NCBI GenBank assembly: GCA_003538525.1
Contig: DPRZ01000157.1
Location: 1 to 5,121, forward strand
DNA from: Neisseriales bacterium
Lineage (GTDB): Bacteria; Pseudomonadota; Gammaproteobacteria; Burkholderiales; UBA11063
Reading direction: 5' to 3'
Length of the DNA stretch: 5,121 nucleotides
Part shown: positions 1 through 5,121 of the stretch, piece by piece
Layout: each line of letters starts with the position of its first letter
How positions within the stretch are numbered: position 1 is the stretch's first letter
Notes under the pieces: generated by a model
The model's database searches: none
Told to the model about the DNA's origin: nothing
What the model saw: only the letters and a program-made list of their open reading frames with translations
Made by a program: the position numbers and the translations under genes

Positions 1-2
1 CT

Positions 3-1907
3 GGAGCCAAGTTTAAAGCCGGTATAGATATTTCTGGTTATGGCAATCCAACTGGTTACGCCACGATCTATTTGTATGGCAGCGGACAAAACCAAGTCTA
101 TAATGTTTCAAGCATGACGATTAACAAACCCGCGGTAACTATCGTGAATGGTAATATCAGCGGTCATCAAATTCAATCTAACTTTGTCCAAGCAGTTGAA
201 GTTAGCTCACCTATTTTGAGCTCATCAATTAGCGCAACGATTACGGTTAATTCCAGCACATTCCAAGCTAATAATACACCTGTCAATAACTCAACGAAAA
301 GCCCAAACAAAAGCTTAAATGCAAGTAAATCCTTATTAACTAGTGATCAGTTTAGTAATAGTGTTGATTTAGCGGTTGAACCCGTTGCTGCAGGTGCGAT
401 TTTAACGACAGGTCTAATTCCTTTGCTAAATACCGTTAGTAGTACGAGTGGAAGTTTGTTAGTACAAAATGCTGGTAACCAAAATGCTGTTCTGGGTAGT
501 GCTAGCGCAGATGCTGGAATTAGTAATCTATCTGGTTGTAGCGGTGAAACGCTAGCACCAGCAGGCAGCTGTACAATTACTTTTAATGTGACTGAATCAG
601 GCGGGAGTGGCAATATAACTATACCTTACACAGGTGGTAGCACAAGTAGCATTGCAGCCAACGTAACGTGGTTTAATGGTGTTGGCGCAGCATTAGTTTC
701 AATGTCTGCGAGCAATAATCCATTGACTTTCTCAGCAACAGTTGGTGGTAGTACGACTGTTACAGTTCAGAACATTGGTGGTTATACCTTACGCAATATT
801 AGTGTTCCTGCTCCAGTTGTGGTGGGTGGTAGTGCTACAGCAACGTTAGACAATAATAACTGTGCTGAATCTGTAACTTTACCAATGGGTTCATCATGTA
901 GTTATGATGTAGAGGTAGCCGATAGTGCAACTGATTTAAATCAACAGATTAACCTAGGATTCAGTGCTAGCTATGCAGGTCCCAACGGCACACAAGCCTA
1001 TAGTCGGGTTATGCCATTAGCCTATAGCTCAACTGCCTATGGCGCCATCATCGCAATTAGCCCAACTAATCCAAGTTTAACCATCAGTGGAAATAACTTT
1101 GAATCAAGCACGCAAGTATTAACTATTAGCAATAGTGGCAATTTGCCAGCCAATATCTCAAGTGTTTTGAGTGACAATCCAGCTTATTTAACCGAGAGCG
1201 CTACCACTTGTGGTGCAACATTGGCTGCAGAGGCTTCATGCACGAGTACGATTCAATTTGGTCCAACTTATAGTGCAGCTGGAGCTAGTGGTGCAAGTAA
1301 CTATACAGTTGATTACACCGCAGTTGGACAAACGCCATCTGGTAGTGTTGTAAGTAGCATTGACTGGACGGTACAAAGTTATGCCCAAAGTATTTCTTTA
1401 ACTAACCACAGTGCTTTGGGAGCTACCAGTGGTAATGGTGAATCTGCAGAGACTCAGTATAATTTTACTGCCTTGGGTCGCGATCAGGTGATAACTAAGT
1501 CGATTACCTTGACCTATACTAATACTGGAACTAATCCAATGAAAATCACGGGGATTCAGGATGGTAATTCGCCATATACGTGGCAAGTCGGCGGTGATGG
1601 AACCACTTGTATTTCCGGTACTACATTAGCTCCAGCAGATACTTGTAAAATTGTCTATGACAGTGTTTTTGAGAGCAATATTTTGGCGCTTAGAAATGTT
1701 GGAACTACTTATACTGAAAATTTAACCGTCCCAACCTTAATTTATCAGGATGCGGATAACTCAAATATTCAGTTTAGTGCTCAACCTAATTTACCAACTG
1801 GTGGTGTAACGGTGTATGCGCAATCCAATCAAGCCACGTTAGCAAATAGTGTTGCAGTTAATCAAGCTGGTACTGCTTATGAAAGCGTTACGGTTATCAT
1901 TTATTAG
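3..1907 (+). CDS. Large secreted/surface protein with tandem Hydin/ASH-like Ig modules, 5' part (partial at left edge, frameshifted at 3' end)
   Basis: The frame is open from the first complete codon at position 3, so the gene starts left of the window; the TTG at 72 is only the first possible start codon inside it and has no convincing ribosome site. Counting residues from 72, a beta-rich start and a Ser/Asn/Thr linker (about 60-100) are followed by four Ig-like modules at about 101-204, 206-324, 325-438 and 439-583. Each has a Cys pair around a Leu/Ala/Gly turn (C156/C167, C264/C276, C380/C390, C513/C525), typically C-x-x-x-x-LAPAGSC. That pattern is common in bacterial ASPM-SPD-2-Hydin or choice-of-anchor D-like domains. 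The composition is rich in Ser, Thr, Asn and Gly and poor in Lys and Arg, as in secreted adhesins. No catalytic motif is seen. The frame ends at TAG 1905-1907 only because of an upstream indel; the product continues in another frame. The role as an extracellular binding or adhesion protein is inference. Confidence 0.75.
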   Translation, partial: GAKFKAGIDISGYGNPTGYATIYLYGSGQNQVYNVSSMTINKPAVTIVNGNISGHQIQSNFVQAVEVSSPILSSSISATITVNSSTFQANNTPVNNSTKSPNKSLNASKSLLTSDQFSNSVDLAVEPVAAGAILTTGLIPLLNTVSSTSGSLLVQNAGNQNAVLGSASADAGISNLSGCSGETLAPAGSCTITFNVTESGGSGNITIPYTGGSTSSIAANVTWFNGVGAALVSMSASNNPLTFSATVGGSTTVTVQNIGGYTLRNISVPAPVVVGGSATATLDNNNCAESVTLPMGSSCSYDVEVADSATDLNQQINLGFSASYAGPNGTQAYSRVMPLAYSSTAYGAIIAISPTNPSLTISGNNFESSTQVLTISNSGNLPANISSVLSDNPAYLTESATTCGATLAAEASCTSTIQFGPTYSAAGASGASNYTVDYTAVGQTPSGSVVSSIDWTVQSYAQSISLTNHSALGATSGNGESAETQYNFTALGRDQVITKSITLTYTNTGTNPMKITGIQDGNSPYTWQVGGDGTTCISGTTLAPADTCKIVYDSVFESNILALRNVGTTYTENLTVPTLIYQDADNSNIQFSAQPNLPTGGVTVYAQSNQATLANSVAVNQAGTAYESVTVIIY

Positions 1908-2170
1908 CCAATGCGGATGATGCTCTTAACGTAACCGTGATCACTCAAATGGAAGATTATTTTGTTACACTACCTGGCGTTGGTATGTCTGATGGTTGTA
2001 CATTATCATCAGAAAATGGTGTTTTGACACAACGTTGTATTATGGGTAAAGATAACTTATCAATGTCGGCAACTTATATGGTTAATCACACCTTGTTTGA
2101 TGCGAGCACAGATTTAATTTTAACTACATTATTTAGCACCGATCAGCTTAGTCAGATTGTGTCGATGAAT
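372..2170 (+). repeat. Five tandem Ig-like (Hydin/ASH-type) modules with paired cysteines
   Basis: Approximate module limits in DNA are 372-683, 687-1043, 1044-1385, 1386-1820 and 1821-2170, the last crossing the frameshift. They are divergent at the DNA level but share a beta-rich pattern, a segment like T-V-Q-N-x-G or T-I-S-N-S-G or T-Y-T-N-T-G, and a Cys pair separated by 9-12 residues. The T-[VIY]-x-N-x-G strand followed by C...LAPAGSC is typical of ASH/Hydin-like domains. Boundaries are judged by eye and may be off by 10-20 residues. Confidence 0.6.
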
Positions 2171-3094
2171 CCAATTTTTACTACGGCTAATTTGGGAAGC
2201 TTTTCAGGTTATGCATATTTAACTGCAATTAATTCAAGTTACACTAAGTGTGGTATCACTTCATTTGGTGGTCAATTAGTTGCTTGTGGTGTATTTACTC
2301 CTGTTGCGCCAGGTGTATTAACTGGGGCATGGGGAATAACCATTAATAATGGATTCGCATATATTACGAATGCTGCTGAAAGTAGTTATACTCAGTGTTC
2401 GGTGGACTCACATAGTGCAGATGGTTTATTAACTAATTGTAATACGGTTGTGCCAAGCTCACCTGGGGAGCTAAATATACCAACTGGAATTACAATTAAT
2501 AATGGTTTTGCCTATATTGTAAACTTATTATCTTCGAGTTACACTAAGTGCGAGGTAGCTCCGCTAACTGGTGTTTTGTCAGCATGTGTGACAACAAGCT
2601 TATATGAAAATATGAGTATTTATCCAATGCGAATTGCATTTGCGGGGGATTTTGCCTTTATTACACTTTTTGTTAACAATGCGTATCTGAACTGTGCGGT
2701 CGATCCCAGCAATGGTACGCTTGGGAATTGTAGTGGTGATGTACCTGTAGCACCAGGTGAGCTATCATACCCAGCAGGTATTACCAGTTATAACGATATT
2801 GTTTATATCACCAATGCTCAAAGTAATAGCTATACTCAGTGTAAGATTGGTGTTAGTGGAGTATTAGATTGTAATACTCTAGTTCCAAGTGGTGCTACAT
2901 TAGCAGCTCCAGCAGGAATTAAAATTAATAATGGAATTGCCTATATTGTTAATCAAGCAGAATCTTCTTATACGCAGTGTAATGTTGCTATGCCAAGTGG
3001 AGATTTGAATTCTTGTGCAACATATATGCTGCCAGCTATCATTGATAAACCTGGGTATCTAGGAATTGATTTTGCAAATAATTTGCCATCTTAA
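1937..3094 (+). CDS. Same surface protein, 3' part: end of fifth Ig-like module plus six-blade beta-propeller repeats
   Basis: This frame is open from 1883 (after TGA 1880-1882) to TAA 3092-3094. The GTG at 1937 is the first usable start codon but has no Shine-Dalgarno sequence, and the residues before it read as a natural continuation of the upstream gene. I therefore treat it as the displaced 3' half of that gene. Residues 1-80 finish an Ig-like module with C21/C34. Residues 87-371 form six repeats of about 46-51 residues. The consensus is G-I-T-I-N-N-G-F-A-Y-I-T-N, then S-S-Y-T-[QK]-C, 9-13 residues and a second Cys, then a Pro/Gly-rich turn. This resembles the YncE/NHL-like propeller repeats found in secreted bacterial proteins. 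The final strand (LGIDFANN) lacks the rest of a blade and could close the ring against the incomplete first repeat. There is no membrane anchor, LPXTG, PEP-CTERM or autotransporter barrel at the C-terminus. Confidence 0.7.
   Translation: MITQMEDYFVTLPGVGMSDGCTLSSENGVLTQRCIMGKDNLSMSATYMVNHTLFDASTDLILTTLFSTDQLSQIVSMNPIFTTANLGSFSGYAYLTAINSSYTKCGITSFGGQLVACGVFTPVAPGVLTGAWGITINNGFAYITNAAESSYTQCSVDSHSADGLLTNCNTVVPSSPGELNIPTGITINNGFAYIVNLLSSSYTKCEVAPLTGVLSACVTTSLYENMSIYPMRIAFAGDFAFITLFVNNAYLNCAVDPSNGTLGNCSGDVPVAPGELSYPAGITSYNDIVYITNAQSNSYTQCKIGVSGVLDCNTLVPSGATLAAPAGIKINNGIAYIVNQAESSYTQCNVAMPSGDLNSCATYMLPAIIDKPGYLGIDFANNLPS
2192..3058 (+). repeat. Six propeller-blade repeats with one cysteine pair each
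   Basis: Repeat starts are near 2192, 2333, 2486, 2630, 2777 and 2915. Repeats 2, 3 and 6 share the exact 11-mer ATTAATAATGG at 2342-2352, 2495-2505 and 2924-2934, coding I-N-N-G, so they are recent or conserved duplications. Repeats 1 and 4 are more divergent (GYAYLTAI and GDFAFITL in place of GFAYITN). The Cys pairs, in residues counted from GTG 1937, are 105/117, 154/168, 205/217, 253/265, 302/312 and 348/360. Confidence 0.75.
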
Positions 3095-3128
3095 AACTAA
3101 TGTAGTTCATGAATCGATGAATGGTGAC

Positions 3129-3160
3129 AAATACCCCAGTAATAAAGTTGGGGTATTTTT
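3129..3160 (+). terminator. Intrinsic terminator of the surface-protein gene
   Basis: A perfect 10-bp stem, AAATACCCCA (3129-3138) with TGGGGTATTT (3149-3158), encloses a 10-nt loop and runs into TTTTT (3156-3160). It begins 35 bases after the stop codon at 3092-3094. The GC core and T-run make this a strong Rho-independent terminator. The symmetric A/T flanks could give some activity in the opposite direction as well, though no gene enters from that side. Confidence 0.9.
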
Positions 3161-3172
3161 ATATGCGTTGTT

Positions 3173-3181
3173 TGCTACAAT
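3173..3181 (+). promoter_or_regulatory. Possible extended -10 promoter (TGCTACAAT)
   Basis: TGC-TACAAT matches the extended -10 form TGn-TAtAAT with one mismatch. No good -35 lies 16-18 bases upstream, where the terminator's T-run sits, but extended -10 promoters can work without one. It would give a leader of roughly 130 bases before the transporter gene, containing the hairpin and palindrome described nearby. Confidence 0.35.
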
Positions 3182-3222
3182 AGCGTTATTTTATTTAAAG
3201 ATTACGGGATGTTAATCAGTGT

Positions 3223-3252
3223 AGCTAAGTGAAAGAGTTGGCTTAGTTTTTT
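3223..3252 (+). other. Weak hairpin followed by a T-run in the transporter leader
   Basis: AGCTAAG (3223-3229) can pair with CTTAGTT (3242-3248, one G-U pair) around a 12-nt loop, with TTTTTT at 3247-3252. The stem is short and A/U-rich. It could be an attenuator-like element if transcription starts upstream near 3188, or chance in AT-rich DNA. Confidence 0.25.
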
Positions 3253-3263
3253 AAGTCACTTAA
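3251..3263 (+). promoter_or_regulatory. Perfect 13-bp palindrome TTAAGTCACTTAA, possible operator
   Basis: Two 6-bp arms (TTAAGT and ACTTAA) flank a central C, a symmetry typical of a site for a dimeric regulator. It lies 5 bases upstream of the candidate -35 at 3269, a position used by both activators and repressors. No regulator gene is present in the window, so the binding protein is unknown. Confidence 0.35.
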
Positions 3264-3268
3264 CAGCG

Positions 3269-3296
3269 TTGAGTGTATTTTGTGAACCATTAAAAT
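3269..3296 (+). promoter_or_regulatory. Candidate sigma-70 promoter for the MFS transporter gene
   Basis: TTGAGT (3269-3274) and TAAAAT (3291-3296) are separated by 16 bases and match the TTGACA/TATAAT consensus at 4 of 6 and 5 of 6 positions. Transcription would start near 3303, leaving a short leader that still contains the ribosome site at 3307-3310. It competes with the extended -10 at 3173 as the main promoter. Confidence 0.4.
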
Positions 3297-3306
3297 TTAG
3301 TTTATG

Positions 3307-3310
3307 AGGA
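3307..3310 (+). promoter_or_regulatory. Ribosome binding site deciding the GTG start at 3320
   Basis: AGGA, within TGAGGA (3305-3310), lies 9 bases before GTG 3320. An in-frame TGA at 3317-3319 directly precedes that GTG, so no longer start is possible. The next in-frame candidate, ATG at 3356, has no comparable site and would begin right at the first membrane helix. Confidence 0.65.
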
Positions 3311-3319
3311 TAACCTTGA

Positions 3320-4573
3320 GTGAATTTATCTAAATTTCGGAGCCATAATCCGCACATGAATATTATGTTCATAGGTTTAATGTTTTTGTTTTATCATTAT
3401 TATAATTTTTCTCTAGAAGCCAGTGATTTTGCCAATAAGTTTTATTCGGAAAGAAGCGGATTACTTGCGTTTATTTTCACAGTCGCACCCTATACTTTTA
3501 GTTCGCTAATGGCACCAATCGGGGGCTTAATTTTTACCAAATTACAAAAGCAGAGTAAAAATTATATTTTCCCGTATATTTTCCTTGCCGATAGCCTGCT
3601 AAGTTTGCTGAGTAATTTAGTTAGTCATTATATTTATGTGCCGAAAATGTTGTATATTGCCTTGGCTTGTCGGTTGCTGCAAGGGGCTTTACTTGGTGGA
3701 ATGTTGCCACAATATGTGATTTATATTTATGCTAAAAGCCACGGCTTGAATGAGCGGGTTAATTATGGCAATTTATTCTTTATCCTGTTTTACTTAGCTA
3801 TTATGGCAGCAATTATTGGGGTGAATTTTTTCTCAGCGTCGGTGCTATATCATTTTAATTGGTATTTTTCAGGCGCATATGTTGCGTTGGCGCTGTTGAT
3901 CTTTAGTTATCGCGGACTCTGGCATAATTTCCATATTGAGAATATCAGCATTAATCATAGTTGGTCGCTGCGCAAAACTTGGCAACATAATCGCAGTTCG
4001 ATTTTGCGTTTCACCTTTTTTATTACCTTTATGGCAAGCTTGAATGCGTATTTTGTCACGGTTATGCCATATTTCTTGGTCAAATTTTTGCACTACTCGG
4101 TACAACGGGTTTACTTTATGCAGCTGCTTATTATCAGTTGCGGAATTGTGGGGTTTATCGTTGGTGGTATTTTCCATACTAAAATTGGGCGTAAATTTCA
4201 TTTAACCCTTGGGTTAATTATTAAACTTTTGATTTTTATTATGTTTCATTTTTATGTGAGCCACGATTTTAAATTTGTGGCGCTTGTTGGGGCAGGTTGT
4301 TTATTTTGTTGCGGTTTGATGGCATCCAAAATCTTGGTTATTTTAAATAGTATTTTTGCGGTTCCCTCGCGTTTATACGGAATTGCCTTAACCTATAATT
4401 TATCGTGGGGGCTAATGTTTGGTTTCTCGGGTTTCGTAGTGATGCGCCTGATGTTTATGTTTAATGATCTGTATATTCCCTCATTGTTAATTATGTTCTT
4501 TAGCTATGTTTCGCTGATTAGTTTGTGGTTTACACCTGAGAAAGATTTTTTCCGTTATTTGGAGGCTAAATAG
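3320..4573 (+). CDS. MFS transporter, metabolite:H+ symporter (ProP-like) family
   Basis: The product is a 417-residue inner-membrane protein with about twelve hydrophobic helices in a 6+6 layout. Helices lie near 13-29, 47-73, 82-104, 110-137, 149-172, 178-197, then a central cytoplasmic loop (198-228), 229-251, 262-285, 293-313, 317-342, 354-378 and 384-405. Family marks are the helix-4 motif R118-L-L-Q-G with G126-G127, the second-half loop GGIFHTKIGRK (282-292) and the helix-11 entry VPSRLYGIALTYN (348-360). The last corresponds to FPTRVRYTG-x-SLGYN in the MHS/ProP group, which takes up osmolytes, organic acids or other metabolites with protons. The first-half loop after G68-G69 has lost the usual Asp-Arg of motif A (K77, Q78), so this is a divergent member. 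The substrate cannot be told from sequence. It stands alone, with its own promoter region downstream of a terminator. Length and both ends look intact. Confidence 0.85.
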   Translation: MNLSKFRSHNPHMNIMFIGLMFLFYHYYNFSLEASDFANKFYSERSGLLAFIFTVAPYTFSSLMAPIGGLIFTKLQKQSKNYIFPYIFLADSLLSLLSNLVSHYIYVPKMLYIALACRLLQGALLGGMLPQYVIYIYAKSHGLNERVNYGNLFFILFYLAIMAAIIGVNFFSASVLYHFNWYFSGAYVALALLIFSYRGLWHNFHIENISINHSWSLRKTWQHNRSSILRFTFFITFMASLNAYFVTVMPYFLVKFLHYSVQRVYFMQLLIISCGIVGFIVGGIFHTKIGRKFHLTLGLIIKLLIFIMFHFYVSHDFKFVALVGAGCLFCCGLMASKILVILNSIFAVPSRLYGIALTYNLSWGLMFGFSGFVVMRLMFMFNDLYIPSLLIMFFSYVSLISLWFTPEKDFFRYLEAK

Positions 4574-4620
4574 CGTACCTTTGCTGTCAAATTGCTTGGT
4601 CGTCAGTGATTGATGGCTGC

Positions 4621-4637
4621 GTTACAAGTTGTGTAAC
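4621..4637 (+). promoter_or_regulatory. Inverted repeat GTTACA-N5-TGTAAC between transporter and HsdR remnant
   Basis: Two perfect 6-bp arms flank a 5-base spacer (AGTTG). Outer GCTG (4617-4620) and CAGC (4645-4648) could add an imperfect second stem. It may be an operator for the downstream gene or a weak hairpin at the end of the transporter transcript, but it lacks a proper T-run and I do not call it a terminator. The rest of 4574-4750 shows no ORF or RNA gene that I recognise. Confidence 0.35.
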
Positions 4638-4688
4638 TAAATTACAGCGGTTTTATGTGGTGAAAGTAGAACGCCTAACGTAGAATAA

Positions 4689-4697
4689 TGGTACAAT
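4689..4697 (+). promoter_or_regulatory. Extended -10 promoter TGGTACAAT upstream of the HsdR remnant
   Basis: TGG-TACAAT matches TGn-TAtAAT with one mismatch, the same variant as at 3173-3181. No good -35 is visible at 16-18 bases upstream. The predicted start near 4704 gives a leader of about 47 bases before ATG 4751, so the fragment may still be transcribed. Confidence 0.45.
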
Positions 4698-4741
4698 AAC
4701 GTATTGATTAATCTAGTAAAACCTAGCAAAAAACCTATATT

Positions 4742-4747
4742 GGGAGA
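4742..4747 (+). promoter_or_regulatory. Ribosome binding site for ATG 4751
   Basis: GGGAGA ends three bases before the ATG. The purine-rich site is good though slightly close, and it supports ATG 4751 as the start, which also matches the usual N-terminus of type I R subunits (MSYSEADTKAKLI). Confidence 0.6.
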
Positions 4748-4750
4748 GAT

Positions 4751-5071
4751 ATGAGTTACAGCGAAGCAGACACCAAAGCCAAATTAATTACACCCCAGTT
4801 GAAAAAGTCTGGTTGGACAGAATTTCATATTACCCGTGAACATGGATTTAAGTATTTTTTTACCGATGGCAGAAAATTACCTGCCAACAAACGCGGCAAG
4901 CGTTACTTGGTAGATTATTTGCTGAGTTATAAAAACGTTAATCTTGGAATCGTTGAAGCCAAATCCGAGGATAAAGATCCACTGGATGGTTTGCAGCAAG
5001 CCATTGCTTATGCTGAGAAACTAATCAATATAGAAACCTACTATGTTGGTGAAGATGGCAGACCGCTTTGA
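4751..5071 (+). CDS. hsdR: Type I restriction endonuclease R subunit, N-terminal nuclease-domain fragment (truncated)
   Basis: HsdR is the ATP-driven translocase and nuclease of type I restriction-modification complexes and normally runs to roughly 800-1,100 residues; this frame stops at 106. Residues 1-91 match the HsdR_N nuclease start well: SEADTKAKLI, SGWTE, REHGFKYFFTDG, then the PD-(D/E)xK core D55 (VDYLL), E69-A-K71, and the Q83-x3-Y87 motif. After AYAEKL (86-91) intact relatives continue with something like N-I-x-F-V-Y-S-T-N-G and then the helicase motors. Here it switches to N-I-E-T-Y-Y-V-G-E-D-G-R-P-L, which looks more like the C-terminal part of R subunits, and then meets TGA 5069-5071. 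The simplest reading is an internal deletion of the helicase region. No hsdM or hsdS is visible within the window. A short active nuclease product is possible but unproven. The family call is firm; the deletion model is inference. Confidence 0.75.
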   Translation: MSYSEADTKAKLITPQLKKSGWTEFHITREHGFKYFFTDGRKLPANKRGKRYLVDYLLSYKNVNLGIVEAKSEDKDPLDGLQQAIAYAEKLINIETYYVGEDGRPL

Positions 5072-5121
5072 ACCAAAGACTATTTGGAATTATTGATGGA
5101 TCTTTTGGCGCATTTGTCGTT
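5072..5121 (+). pseudogene. hsdR: Probable continuation of the hsdR remnant beyond an in-frame TGA (partial at right edge)
   Basis: The same frame stays open after the TGA and reads T-K-D-Y-L-E-L-L-M-D-L-L-A-H-L-S to the window edge. Together with V-G-E-D-G-R-P-L before the stop it looks like one continuous segment (x-DGRPL-x-TKxYLExL) of the kind seen in the C-terminal domain of HsdR. This suggests a nonsense mutation, for example CGA to TGA, rather than a natural end. The segment is short, so the match is from memory and weak. Confidence 0.4.

Larger units (their letters stand above)
3..3094 (+). pseudogene. Whole surface-protein locus, disrupted by a single-base frameshift near 1894-1895
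   Basis: Inserting one T in the TT at 1894-1895 joins the two frames into one open reading frame through 3091 and gives the residues V-T-V-Y-H-L-L-A-N. This parallels V-T-V-Y-A-Q-S-N about 30 residues earlier in the same protein. The restored fifth Ig-like module then has the expected Cys pair. No canonical X-XXY-YYZ slippery heptamer in the correct phase is visible, so programmed -1 frameshifting is not supported. Either a real inactivating deletion or a sequencing error would explain the break. If real, the product would lack the propeller domain. Confidence 0.7.

Noticed and set aside
347..613. Antisense reading frame of 88 residues
   Set aside because: It lies wholly inside the Ig-like coding region on the other strand, has no ribosome site or recognisable domain, and mirrors the codon pattern of the sense gene.
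1398..1586. Antisense reading frame of 62 residues
   Set aside because: It is a shadow of the fourth Ig-like module, with no start signal and no family resemblance.
1890..1910. Programmed -1 ribosomal frameshift
   Set aside because: No X-XXY-YYZ heptamer in the right phase and no obvious downstream pseudoknot were seen. A one-base loss explains the data more simply.
1937..1939. GTG as a true independent start of a second gene
   Set aside because: No Shine-Dalgarno lies upstream, the frame is already open from 1883 with fitting protein sequence, and the start would cut an Ig-like module in two.
2333..3055. CRISPR-like array
   Set aside because: The repeated 11-mers encode the I-N-N-G turn of propeller blades in one reading frame. 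Their spacing (about 153 and 429 bases) and divergence do not fit CRISPR repeats.
3869..4201. Antisense reading frame of 110 residues
   Set aside because: It is opposite the MFS transporter, whose membrane helices and family motifs are clear. The antisense product has no coherent domain.
4706..4713. Short palindrome GATTAATC and nearby CTAG pairs
   Set aside because: They are short and expected by chance in AT-rich DNA, with no supporting context.
5069..5071. TGA read as Trp or as selenocysteine
   Set aside because: Tryptophan is encoded by TGG in the genes here, and no selenocysteine element or Sec context is known for HsdR. A nonsense mutation is simpler.

Overview
The window is AT-rich bacterial DNA (about 40% GC by eye) with all recognised genes on the + strand. 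The Hydin/ASH-like and beta-propeller surface protein, the MHS-type MFS transporter and a type I restriction relic together suggest a low-GC proteobacterium (a beta- or gammaproteobacterium). The sequence alone does not fix the genus.

Layout. (1) Positions 3-3094 hold the 3' part of one very large secreted or surface protein gene that enters from the left edge. It encodes a string of Ig-like modules, each with a Cys pair in a C-x9-12-C spacing, followed by six propeller-blade repeats, again with one Cys pair per blade. A single-base frameshift near 1894-1895 breaks it into two reading frames (3-1907 and 1883-3094). The fifth Ig-like module straddles the break, so these are almost certainly two halves of one gene. 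(2) A strong intrinsic terminator (3129-3160) closes that gene. (3) A regulatory stretch at 3161-3319 holds candidate promoters, a perfect 13-bp palindrome and a weak hairpin. (4) Positions 3320-4573 encode a complete 12-helix MFS transporter of the metabolite:H+ symporter (ProP-like) type. (5) A second intergenic stretch (4574-4750) has an inverted repeat and an extended -10 promoter. (6) From 4751 to the right edge lies a remnant of a type I restriction endonuclease R subunit. Its N-terminal nuclease core is intact but is joined abruptly to what looks like a far downstream part of the same family, and is then interrupted by TGA.

The three genes do not look like one pathway. They are separated by a terminator and by individual promoters. 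Two of the three loci are broken or decaying, which fits an accessory region under weak selection. I found no convincing new multi-gene system. The most unusual objects are the disulfide-staple architecture of the surface protein and the HsdR nuclease-domain fragment.
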